6,129 nt of DNA from Methanoregula sp. (GTDB taxonomy: Archaea; Halobacteriota; Methanomicrobia; Methanomicrobiales; Methanospirillaceae), in contig JAQTSH010000098.1 of NCBI GenBank assembly GCA_028711405.1, positions 1 to 6,129 of the forward strand, written 5' to 3'. Shown piece by piece: positions 1-5,744 of the stretch (position 1 is the first letter of the stretch; every line of letters starts with the position of its first letter). Under the pieces are notes generated by a model that saw nothing but the letters and a program-made list of their open reading frames with translations, was not told the origin of the DNA and did no database searches. Both the position numbers and the translations under genes were made by a program.

Positions 1-356
1 CAATCCTCCATGAGCGTCCGGTGCACGCGTTTCACGTCAAGACGGGCATACTCATGCACGAGAATATTCCTGAATCCGGCAAGGTTTGATAACTCCCCCG
101 CGAGCTCCTCCGGGATCACCCCATACGTTCCGAGCAGATGGAATGTTTCCCGGTACGTGTCCGGTCGCCGCGAGGTTTTTGTCACCGCCATGCCGGTTGC
201 CAGGTCAATCGATGCCTGGATAGCGAGCAGCATCGCATGACGGATCATATATTGGGTATCGATGTCCTGCGCCACCTTCTCGTACGGGATCTGCTGGTAG
301 CGTTGCCACGCGAGGAGCGCATCATCCAGTGTCTGGAGTTGTGCAAGGAGTCGCAT
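1..356 (-). CDS. hepT: HepT-family toxin RNase (DUF86), C-terminus cut by window edge
   Basis: This is the toxin of a MntA-HepT type VII toxin-antitoxin pair. In characterised pairs HepT is a HEPN-fold ribonuclease that is silenced when MntA adds AMP units to a tyrosine in its active-site motif. Reading from the ATG at 356, 118 codons are visible. The HEPN signature RX4HXY is present as RNILVHEY, with R96, H101 and the predicted modified tyrosine Y103. The segment LLAIQASIDLAT (about 43-54) matches the conserved HepT helix around an ASIDLA-type motif. Family members are about 130-145 residues, so only some 15-25 residues should lie beyond the left edge. The ATG is 1 nt after the mntA stop (TGACATG), which implies translational coupling. 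Only a weak AAGGT precedes it. The family call rests on motif, helical character and partner gene; toxicity is inferred. Confidence 0.88.
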   Translation of the reverse strand, partial: MRLLAQLQTLDDALLAWQRYQQIPYEKVAQDIDTQYMIRHAMLLAIQASIDLATGMAVTKTSRRPDTYRETFHLLGTYGVIPEELAGELSNLAGFRNILVHEYARLDVKRVHRTLMED

Positions 357-357
357 G

Positions 358-774
358 TCAGACCTTCGCGAGATATTCCCGGTCGAAGAGATCGTAGGTG
401 TATTTCATGTCCTGGTACTCGATGAGCAACTGCGTCTCAAAATCGAACCGCTCATCTGCGTTCGCGATAAAGACCGGCAACCCGGTGCTGATGACCTCGT
501 ACTGGAACCAGCAGGGCTGATCGTTTAATACCCTGACATCGCATTCATGCCGGAAGTCCAATGCCTTTTCGCAAAGATCGCCCGCCCGTGCTGCGTATAC
601 GGGCATCTGGTTATCGGCGAAAGCGGTATCGATGAGAAGCGCGATGTCAATATCCCTGAAATCCTCGCGGGTGAGGAACGAACCATAGAGATATGCCACC
701 CGCACGGAGGGCAGGGTCGCGAGCACATTCCGCAGTGTCCGGATGATCTCCTCGCGCTCCTCCTGCCTTACCAT
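358..774 (-). CDS. mntA: MntA-family nucleotidyltransferase antitoxin
   Basis: This minimal nucleotidyltransferase is the antitoxin partner of the HepT gene that follows 1 nt downstream. Known MntA proteins neutralise HepT by transferring AMP to a tyrosine in RX4HXY. With the start at 774 the protein has 138 residues, normal for the family. The catalytic core YLYGSF...DIDIALL supplies G31-S32 and metal-binding D41 and D43. A likely third carboxylate is D79 in HECDVRV. The GS-to-DXD spacer is 8 residues, shorter than the 10 common in the family. An in-frame ATG at 837 would add 21 residues (MDAMLVPASERFF...) that do not look like a family N-terminus. I prefer 774 because a TTTTTTATC element lies about 22-30 nt upstream, which fits a leaderless transcript starting at or near that ATG. 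No Shine-Dalgarno precedes either start. The family call is firm; the exact start is not. Confidence 0.87.
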   Translation of the reverse strand: MVRQEEREEIIRTLRNVLATLPSVRVAYLYGSFLTREDFRDIDIALLIDTAFADNQMPVYAARAGDLCEKALDFRHECDVRVLNDQPCWFQYEVISTGLPVFIANADERFDFETQLLIEYQDMKYTYDLFDREYLAKV

Positions 775-795
775 AGTCTGATATTGACCGCGAGA

Positions 796-804
796 GATAA
801 AAAA
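796..804 (-). promoter_or_regulatory. Possible TATA box for mntA-hepT
   Basis: On the minus strand this reads TTTTTTATC, the most AT-rich stretch upstream of mntA. It ends about 22 nt before the ATG at 774. Archaeal TATA boxes sit about 25-30 nt before the transcription start, so the transcript would begin at or just before that ATG and be leaderless. If this is right, the upstream ATG at 837 cannot be used from this promoter. The element is not a textbook match to TTTAWATA, and no clear BRE is seen. Confidence 0.35.
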
Positions 805-837
805 GCGTTCGGAGGCGGGGACGAGCATCGCGTCCAT

Positions 838-1038
838 CCCCGCCGGAGGATGTGCAGGGATCCCGAACGGAGATCCCGTTGTCTGCTTACGGTCTGTATC
901 GCGGAAGTCAGCCGGCTATCGATATCTCTTATTCATGGTACCTGTGGCAAACCTGGCATGAACACTTTTATGAACGGAACGCGATGGTGATGTAATCGCA
1001 CGCGCCGGACTCTCAACCAACCGGATACGCCCCCGGAT
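838..1038. other. Intergenic region between divergent mntA and the ATPase gene
   Basis: About 200 nt (264 nt if mntA starts at 774) without a convincing gene. It has a GGGATC/GATCCC pair separated by 9 nt near 858-878, an ATCGAT palindrome at 918-923 and a weak TATA-like CTTTTATG near 965-972. The last could give an ATPase transcript with a leader of roughly 45 nt. No Shine-Dalgarno precedes the ATPase start. Small open frames here look like chance. Confidence 0.4.
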
Positions 1039-3642
1039 ATGGGGGAAATCCCGGGTTTCGGGGCAACGAACGCCAATGCCATGACCACACCGGCAGATAT
1101 CGAGACCGTCACCGGGCTCACGGAAGATGAGGCGGCAAAGAGGCTCGCGACCCTCGGGTATAACGAGCTCCCGTCATCGAAGAGCCGGGGTACCAGCCGG
1201 ATCATCCTTGAGGTGATCCAGGAACCGATGTTCATCCTGCTTGTCGCAAGCGGGCTTGTCTATTTCGTGCTCGGAGATCTCGCCGAAGCTGCGATGCTCT
1301 CAGGTTTTGTTGTCCTCATCATCGCCATCACCGTGTACCAGGAAGGAAAGACTGAACGGGCACTTTTGGCATTAAAGAACCTCTCAAGCCCGCGAGCTCT
1401 TGTCATCCGGGGCGGAGAACAGAGACGGATACCCGGTCGGGAGGTCGTGAACGGGGATATGCTCATCCTCTCGGAAGGTGACCGGGTTCCCGCAGATGGC
1501 ATCCTTCGTTTCGCGAACAATATCACCGTGGACGAATCGCTCCTGACCGGCGAATCCGTTCCGGTGAGGAAGGTTGCCGCCGATACCGGCACCCCCGACA
1601 CTGATATCGAAGGGCACCCCGGCGGGGATGACCAGCCGGTCGTCTACTCCGGCACGCTGGTCGTGCAGGGTCAGGGGCTCCTTGAAGTCCGGTCCACCGG
1701 TACCCGCACCGAGATGGGAAAGATCGGGATCGTCCTCGAATCCGTTGAGCGGGATGCGACGCCGTTGAAGCGCGAGATCTCGCGGATCGTCCGGGTCATC
1801 GCAGTCGCCGCGCTCAGTCTCTGTGCCGTCATCGTGCTGTTCTACGGGTTTATCCGGGCAGACTGGATCAACGGGTTGCTCGCCGGGATCACCCTTGCGA
1901 TGGCGATCCTCCCGGAAGAGTTCCCGGTCGTCCTCACGGTCTTTCTGGCACTTGGCGCGTGGCGAATCTCCCGGAAGAATGTGCTCACCCGCCAGGTACC
2001 CGCCATCGAGACGCTCGGGTCGGCGACCGTCCTCGCCGTCGACAAGACCGGCACCCTGACGAAAAACGTCATGGCAGTCCAGGCATTCTTCTCACGCGGC
2101 ACGCACTGCACCCATGACCCGGCGGGGACAAATTCTGTCCCGGACGTCTGTCATGAGGTGGCAGAGTATGCGATCCTCGCGTGTAAGAAAGATCCCTTCG
2201 ACCCGATGGAGAAGGCATTGCTCCAGCTTGGCGCCGGCGATTTCGGGAAGACCGAACACATCCATACGAACTGGGAACTGGTGCAGGAATACCCGCTCTC
2301 CCCGGCGCTCCTCGCCATGTCGAATGTCTGGCGCTCCCCGAACGGGAGCGAGTACGTAATCGCCGCAAAAGGAGCGCCGGAAGCGATCACGGACTTGTGC
2401 CATCTCGCCCCGCCTGAGGTGCAGGCACTCGCCGGGCATATCGATGCGATGGCAGCCGAGGGTCTCCGGGTGCTGGGTGTGGCACGGGCTTCATTCTCGC
2501 TCTCCGATCTCCCGGTTGGGCAGCATGCGTTCACGTTCGAATTTCTCGGGCTTGTCGGGTTTGCCGATCCGGTCCGACCCTCGGTTGCGGATGCGGTGGG
2601 TGACTGTTACGCAGCCGGGATGCGGGTGATCATGATCACCGGTGACTATCCGCTCACCGCCACCCACATCGCCCGGCAGATCGGACTTGCGAACCCGGAC
2701 ATGTGCATCACCGGCGCCGAACTGGCGGGGATGAGTGAAGAGGCACTACGGCAGCAGATCAGGACCGTCACGATCTTTGCCCGTGTCATCCCGGAACAGA
2801 AACTCCGGATCGTGAATGCGGCAAAGGCAACCGGTGCCGTGGTCGCGATGACCGGCGATGGCGTGAATGACGCCCCGGCACTCAAAGCGGCGGATATCGG
2901 GATTGCGATGGGGGGCAGGGGTACGGATGTGGCACGGGAAGCTGCGTCGCTCGTCCTTGTCGATGACAACTTCACGTCCATCGTTGCTGCGGTGCGACTC
3001 GGCAGGCGGATCTTTGACAACATCAAAAAGGCGTTTGCCTATATCATCTCGGTGCATGCCCCGATCGCGGGCATGTCGCTTTTCCCGGTCTTCTTTGACC
3101 TGCCGCTCGTCCTGTTGCCGGTGCACATCGTCTTTCTGGAACTGATCATCGACCCTGCCTGCTCAATCGTCTTTGAGTCGGAAGAAGAAGAGCCGGATGT
3201 GATGACCCGTCCGCCGAGGAAGGCGGGCGAAGGACTGTTCACCCGACAGACGCTCGTCCTCAGCCTGGTGCAAGGCGTCGTCGTGCTGGCGTTTGTCCTT
3301 GTGGTTTATACCGGGGCGCTTGCACGCGGTTTTTCTGAACCTGAAGTCCGGACGCTCACGTTCACGACCATCGTTGTCGCAAACCTCAGCCTGATCCTGA
3401 CGAACCGGTCCTGGTCAGGCACGATCCTCTCCTCCCTGCGGTCGCCCAACCGGGCGCTCTGGTGGGTGGTGACCGGGACGATCGCATGTCTGCTTCTCGT
3501 GCTCTTTGTCCCGGCACTTCAGGCACTCTTCCTGTTTGGCGCTGTTCCAATGCCTGCTCTTATCCTGTCTGCCGTGGCGGGTATCGCAGGTATTGCGTGG
3601 TTTGAGGTGTACAAGGCGGTGACAAATGGCAGACGATGCTAA
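1039..3642 (+). CDS. P-type cation-transporting ATPase (P2-like, MgtA/PMR1 superfamily), ion unassigned
   Basis: This membrane pump couples ATP hydrolysis to cation transport through a phospho-aspartate. All catalytic parts are visible in 867 residues: an N-terminal cation-ATPase domain (about 20-75), A-domain TGES at 170-173, phosphorylation motif DKTGTLT with D335, N-domain DPMEKA (389-393) and KGAPEA (444-449), DPVRP (510-514), MITGD (532-536) and hinge TGDGVNDAP (605-613). About ten membrane helices fit at 56-78, 83-101, 250-272, 278-308, 662-690, 690-712, 738-760, 770-788, 808-828 and 832-856. Helix M4 carries PEEFP (292-296) instead of the calcium-pump PEGLP. M6 has E701 and D705, where SERCA has N796 and D800. 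M5 has H673 and I676 at the SERCA N768 and E771 positions (aligned by eye). This argues against a standard two-site calcium pump; monovalent cation, proton or another divalent ion remain possible. M15 at 1081 is an equally plausible start, since residues 1-14 look dispensable and neither site has a good RBS. Confidence 0.9.
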   Translation: MGEIPGFGATNANAMTTPADIETVTGLTEDEAAKRLATLGYNELPSSKSRGTSRIILEVIQEPMFILLVASGLVYFVLGDLAEAAMLSGFVVLIIAITVYQEGKTERALLALKNLSSPRALVIRGGEQRRIPGREVVNGDMLILSEGDRVPADGILRFANNITVDESLLTGESVPVRKVAADTGTPDTDIEGHPGGDDQPVVYSGTLVVQGQGLLEVRSTGTRTEMGKIGIVLESVERDATPLKREISRIVRVIAVAALSLCAVIVLFYGFIRADWINGLLAGITLAMAILPEEFPVVLTVFLALGAWRISRKNVLTRQVPAIETLGSATVLAVDKTGTLTKNVMAVQAFFSRGTHCTHDPAGTNSVPDVCHEVAEYAILACKKDPFDPMEKALLQLGAGDFGKTEHIHTNWELVQEYPLSPALLAMSNVWRSPNGSEYVIAAKGAPEAITDLCHLAPPEVQALAGHIDAMAAEGLRVLGVARASFSLSDLPVGQHAFTFEFLGLVGFADPVRPSVADAVGDCYAAGMRVIMITGDYPLTATHIARQIGLANPDMCITGAELAGMSEEALRQQIRTVTIFARVIPEQKLRIVNAAKATGAVVAMTGDGVNDAPALKAADIGIAMGGRGTDVAREAASLVLVDDNFTSIVAAVRLGRRIFDNIKKAFAYIISVHAPIAGMSLFPVFFDLPLVLLPVHIVFLELIIDPACSIVFESEEEEPDVMTRPPRKAGEGLFTRQTLVLSLVQGVVVLAFVLVVYTGALARGFSEPEVRTLTFTTIVVANLSLILTNRSWSGTILSSLRSPNRALWWVVTGTIACLLLVLFVPALQALFLFGAVPMPALILSAVAGIAGIAWFEVYKAVTNGRRC

Positions 3643-3647
3643 AAAGT

Positions 3648-3767
3648 TTCACGATGCTTGTCCCTGGTAACGCTGGAGAAGCATTCCCGATCGAACATCG
3701 TGAAGGATTCCCTGATCCGGAACCGGTATGGGAAAAAATCCGCTGCATACGGCAATCGATCGGGAAT
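3648..3767. repeat. Intergenic inverted repeats with a perfect 12-bp arm pair
   Basis: Just after the ATPase stop, ATTCCCGATCGA (3683-3694) is perfectly complementary to TCGATCGGGAAT (3756-3767), with a 61-nt spacer. A second perfect 9-bp pair, TTCACGATG (3648-3656) and CATCGTGAA (3696-3704), overlaps this arrangement. ATGCTT (3654-3659) can instead pair with AAGCAT (3680-3685), and GGATTCCC near 3706 with GGGAAAAAATCC near 3730-3741. The segment lies upstream of the probable dedA TATA box, so it would be in the 3' end of the ATPase transcript, a separate small RNA, or a protein-binding region. It resembles no RNA family I can name. It is not followed by a T-run typical of an archaeal terminator. 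Confidence 0.5.
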
Positions 3768-3773
3768 CGAGAA

Positions 3774-3781
3774 TTTTAAAT
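3774..3781 (+). promoter_or_regulatory. TATA box, probable dedA promoter
   Basis: TTTTAAAT matches the archaeal TATA consensus well and is identical to the core of the groES TATA box in this window. Transcription would begin near 3800-3806, leaving a leader of roughly 45-50 nt before dedA. Two ATCGA sequences (3755-3759 and 3766-3770) lie directly upstream, 11 nt apart. A weaker TTTATGAGA near 3820 could instead give a leaderless dedA message, which would suit the absence of a Shine-Dalgarno just before its ATG. Confidence 0.55.
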
Positions 3782-3851
3782 CCGTGGGAGGAATGCACGG
3801 AGAAGAATACACGAATCCCTTTATGAGATATGCTGTGCAATATAACCGGTA

Positions 3852-4532
3852 ATGGATCCGTTCTTCTTCCTCTTCGATCTCGTAATCCATTTTGATAAGT
3901 ACCTGCCCGGCATCATCGAATCCTATGGTTTCTGGACGTACCTGATCCTCTTTGCGATCATCTTCTGCGAGACCGGACTGGTCGTGATGCCGTACCTGCC
4001 CGGCGACTCGCTCCTCTTTGTTGCCGGTGCACTGGCAGGCACCGGGTATCTCAATGTCGAATTATTGATCGTCACCCTCATCCTTGCGGCAGTGCTCGGC
4101 GATACGGCGAACTACTGGATTGGGCATACAGTGGGAATGAAGATGCTTGAGAAGAAGTTCTCGATCATAAAGAGGGATCATCTCAATAAGACCGAGGAGT
4201 TCTTCACCCGGTATGGCGGACTGACGATCGTGATCGCCCGGTTCATCCCCTTCATCCGCACGTTCGCGCCGTTTCTCGCCGGAGTCGGGAAGATGAGTTA
4301 CCGGTGGTTCCTCACCTACAACGTGATCGGCGGCGTGCTCTGGATCTGTGCGTTTCTCGGGGCGGGATATTTCTTTGGCAGTATTCCTATCGTGAAGGAC
4401 AATTTCACCTACATCATCTACGCGATCATCCTGCTCTCGCTCTTTGCTGTCGGGTCGATCGTGGTCGGGGTCTTCCGCACCATGCGCATGGGTGGGGCAG
4501 CCGGACCGGAGACCGAAGAGATCAAAAAATAA
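3852..4532 (+). CDS. DedA-family (SNARE-associated/VTT domain) membrane protein
   Basis: An integral membrane protein of 226 residues, typical of the DedA family. Family members are linked to membrane-potential maintenance and to lipid carrier flipping, for example undecaprenyl phosphate in bacteria; the archaeal substrate is not known. The family signature is intact: FCETGLVVMPYLPGDSLLF with E40 and D52, GDTANYWIG with D84 (83-91), and the amphipathic re-entrant motif ARFIPFIRTFAPFLAG with R130, R136 and P140. Hydrophobic helices fit at about 24-46, 53-62 with 70-90, 152-176 and 184-207, followed by a charged cytoplasmic tail (TEEIKK). The ATG at 3852 is the first possible in-frame ATG, because a TAA lies in frame 6 nt upstream. 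The gene follows the ATPase by 209 nt but seems to have its own TATA box. E40 and D52 match the acidic residues important in E. coli DedA proteins, so transport activity coupled to protons is a fair inference. Confidence 0.92.
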   Translation: MDPFFFLFDLVIHFDKYLPGIIESYGFWTYLILFAIIFCETGLVVMPYLPGDSLLFVAGALAGTGYLNVELLIVTLILAAVLGDTANYWIGHTVGMKMLEKKFSIIKRDHLNKTEEFFTRYGGLTIVIARFIPFIRTFAPFLAGVGKMSYRWFLTYNVIGGVLWICAFLGAGYFFGSIPIVKDNFTYIIYAIILLSLFAVGSIVVGVFRTMRMGGAAGPETEEIKK

Positions 4533-4553
4533 ATTCGTGTTCATCCGGTGTAT

Positions 4554-4568
4554 CCGGGACGTACCCGG
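4554..4568. terminator. Short GC hairpin between convergent dedA and msrA
   Basis: CCGGG (4554-4558) and CCCGG (4564-4568) flank a 5-nt loop in the 73-nt gap between the two convergent genes. Its position suits a bidirectional transcription end, but neither strand has a strong T-run after it, which archaeal termination usually needs. It may simply reflect the GC-rich sequence. Confidence 0.2.
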
Positions 4569-4605
4569 GTAGCAGGATGTAAACCGTTGGGGCAGGTGCT
4601 GGATC

Positions 4606-5112
4606 TTATTCCCAGACCTGCCGTTCCGTGCAGTAACTCCGCCCGCATTTCTCGAAATACTGCTGGTGCGACTCCTCCGCCCGCCAGAACGTCGTCGCGG
4701 GAACGATCTGCGTGACAATCGTCCTGCCCCGGTATTCTTTGGATTCCGCACGTCGCCGCTTTCCGGTTTCTGCCGCCTCACGCTGCGCATCAGAATGGTA
4801 GAAGATCGCTGAACGGTAATTCGTGCCGGTATCCGGTCCCTGCCGGTTCAGCTGGGTCGGGTCATGGCACTGCCAGAAGACGTCGAGCAACTGTTCATAT
4901 CTGACCCGCGCCGGATCAAAGACGATCTCGACCGCTTCCGCGTGCCCGGTCTTACCAGAACACACCTGTCGGTAGGTCGGTTTGGATTTCGTTCCGCCCG
5001 TATATCCGACCATGGTCGCCAGCACGCCCTCAATCCGGCGGAACGTGGACTCCACGCCCCAGAAACACCCGGCGGCGAAGGTCGCACGTTCCACCCGTGC
5101 CTTGTCATCCAT
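4606..5112 (-). CDS. msrA: Peptide methionine-S-sulfoxide reductase MsrA
   Basis: This enzyme reduces the S-epimer of methionine sulfoxide in proteins or free form back to methionine, using thiols delivered through cysteine relay. The protein has 168 residues, a normal length. The catalytic GCFWGVE motif is at 15-21 with nucleophile C16. Other family landmarks are VGYTGG (35-40), GHAEAVEIVFDP (56-67, with E59), and DPTQLNRQGPDTGTNYRS (84-101, with D94 and Y99 of the active site). Near the end are AEESHQQY (145-152) and C156 and C161, where resolving cysteines are expected. C51 and C82 are also present. There is no signal peptide, so it is cytoplasmic. The gene starts 72 nt after the winged-helix regulator on the same strand, with no clear TATA box or Shine-Dalgarno of its own, so cotranscription is likely. 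This context ties it to a stress response. Confidence 0.96.
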   Translation of the reverse strand: MDDKARVERATFAAGCFWGVESTFRRIEGVLATMVGYTGGTKSKPTYRQVCSGKTGHAEAVEIVFDPARVRYEQLLDVFWQCHDPTQLNRQGPDTGTNYRSAIFYHSDAQREAAETGKRRRAESKEYRGRTIVTQIVPATTFWRAEESHQQYFEKCGRSYCTERQVWE

Positions 5113-5130
5113 GCAGAATGTTTCTGGCGC

Positions 5131-5159
5131 GTACCTGATGGAGGTTCCGATCAGGGTAC
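5131..5159. repeat. Imperfect inverted repeat in the gap upstream of msrA
   Basis: GTACCTGAT (5131-5139) and ATCAGGGTAC (5150-5159) are complementary apart from one bulged base, with a 10-nt loop. The element lies between the regulator stop and the msrA start. On the minus-strand transcript it could be an attenuating or processing hairpin, a partial terminator of the regulator gene, or an operator. No T-run follows it. Confidence 0.4.
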
Positions 5160-5184
5160 GGGCACCTCACCGTGCGTGAACTTC

Positions 5185-5592
5185 TCACCGGTTTTTGATC
5201 CCGAACGATGCGTCAATGTCTGCGGCAGCGAGTTCGAGATCTGAGAGGACGCGGAGCGTATCTTTCCGGATTTCCTGCACCATCGCGCACAGGCTGCTGC
5301 CCCGGATGTAGATCCTATGCTTGTGCCGGTACACGAGCCCGTTGTCGATGAGGTTACGGATGTGATGGTTCACGCGCGACGTGGAGATGTCAAGGGAGTC
5401 GGCAATCTGCTCCACCGGGATCCCCCGGTTCTCCGGCATCTGTTCCAACAGCGCGATGATAATTTTCACGGCAATATGGTTGACGTCCCGCCCGTTATCG
5501 ATGCCGAGACTGTCACAAAACCAGCAGATCTCCCGGTCGGTATCCGGTTTCAACGGGCGTTCGATATGTTTGAGGAAGATCTGCCCGATCAT
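5185..5592 (-). CDS. Winged helix-turn-helix (ArsR/MarR-like) transcriptional regulator with N-terminal CxxC
   Basis: A small 135-residue cytoplasmic DNA-binding protein. The winged-helix domain covers about 40-98: a first helix (HIAVKIIIALLEQM), the HTH (PVEQIADSLDISTSRVNHHI, 59-78) with S71-H77 as recognition helix, then LIDNGLVYRHKHRIYI as the wing. A C-terminal helix (about 101-125) probably dimerises. Before the HTH is CWFC with C23 and C26, plus C102 later, which could form a disulfide or bind metal. It is divergent from groES across 152 nt and followed by msrA on its own strand, so it likely controls one or both. Archaeal ArsR-like regulators such as Phr of Pyrococcus are known heat-shock repressors, giving a precedent but not proof. 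The start at 5592 has GGGAG 11 nt upstream and a TATA box at 5631-5640. I do not recognise a named ortholog; target and signal are inferred. Confidence 0.82.
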   Translation of the reverse strand: MIGQIFLKHIERPLKPDTDREICWFCDSLGIDNGRDVNHIAVKIIIALLEQMPENRGIPVEQIADSLDISTSRVNHHIRNLIDNGLVYRHKHRIYIRGSSLCAMVQEIRKDTLRVLSDLELAAADIDASFGIKNR

Positions 5593-5630
5593 ACAAAAAG
5601 AAACTCCCGGATCAATGGTTTGACCGGGTT

Positions 5631-5640
5631 TATTTTAAAT
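5631..5640 (-). promoter_or_regulatory. TATA box of the regulator-msrA transcript
   Basis: The minus strand reads ATTTAAAATA, a good archaeal TATA box. A start about 25 nt downstream falls near 5610, leaving a leader of about 18 nt that would just contain the GGGAG at 5608-5604. Confidence 0.65.
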
Positions 5641-5650
5641 GTATTGGAAA

Positions 5651-5677
5651 TAATCGAAATGAACTCGATGTTATCGA
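5651..5677. promoter_or_regulatory. Candidate operator cluster between divergent promoters
   Basis: Three ATCGA/TCGAT half-sites occur in 25 nt: ATCGA (5653-5657), TCGAT (5665-5669) and ATCGA (5673-5677). The last two form the palindrome TCGATGTTATCGA. TAATCGAAAT (5651-5660) and TTATCGAAAA (5671-5680) are near-identical direct repeats exactly 20 nt apart, about two helical turns. The cluster lies between the two TATA boxes and ends 6 nt before that of groES, where a bound winged-helix protein could block or recruit TBP/TFB for both promoters. The adjacent regulator is the obvious candidate ligand. Confidence 0.5.
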
Positions 5678-5683
5678 AAAAAA

Positions 5684-5694
5684 TTTTAAATATT
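5684..5694 (+). promoter_or_regulatory. TATA box of the groES-groEL operon
   Basis: TTTTAAATATT is a strong archaeal TATA box, preceded by a purine-rich CGAAAAAAA that can serve as the TFB recognition element. The expected start is around 5711-5718, giving a leader of about 30 nt. Confidence 0.75.
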
Positions 5695-5727
5695 TTTCCT
5701 GCCTATCACTGTAGCAGAATCAGACAC

Positions 5728-5733
5728 AAGGAG
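5728..5733 (+). promoter_or_regulatory. Ribosome binding site of groES
   Basis: AAGGAG lies 11 nt before the ATG at 5745, the same spacing as the GGGAG before the divergent regulator. It fixes the groES start. Confidence 0.7.
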
Positions 5734-5744
5734 CCTGACACACG

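Noticed and set aside
10..425. Plus-strand frames of 76 and 95 codons at the left edge
   Set aside because: Both lie antisense to hepT, whose motif-bearing protein on the minus strand explains the coding signal.
858..883. GGGATC/GATCCC and AACGG/CCGTT pairings in the mntA-ATPase gap
   Set aside because: The arms are 5-6 bp, mutually overlapping and without a T-run; not enough to call a terminator or structured RNA.
547..990. 147-codon plus-strand frame antisense to mntA
   Set aside because: It is a shadow of the catalytic region of mntA and has no domain or RBS.
3658..3852. 64-codon plus-strand frame between the ATPase and dedA genes
   Set aside because: It needs a TTG start, spans the inverted repeats and the dedA TATA box, lacks the GC-rich third positions of neighbouring genes and resembles no family.
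3639..3890. 83-codon minus-strand frame over the dedA promoter
   Set aside because: It overlaps the ATPase stop, the dedA start and the TATA element; its acidic run is the complement of the phenylalanine-rich dedA N-terminus.
4062..4790. 242-codon minus-strand frame across dedA and msrA
   Set aside because: It is highly charged, arginine-rich and antisense to dedA while out of frame with msrA, typical of a GC-rich shadow frame.
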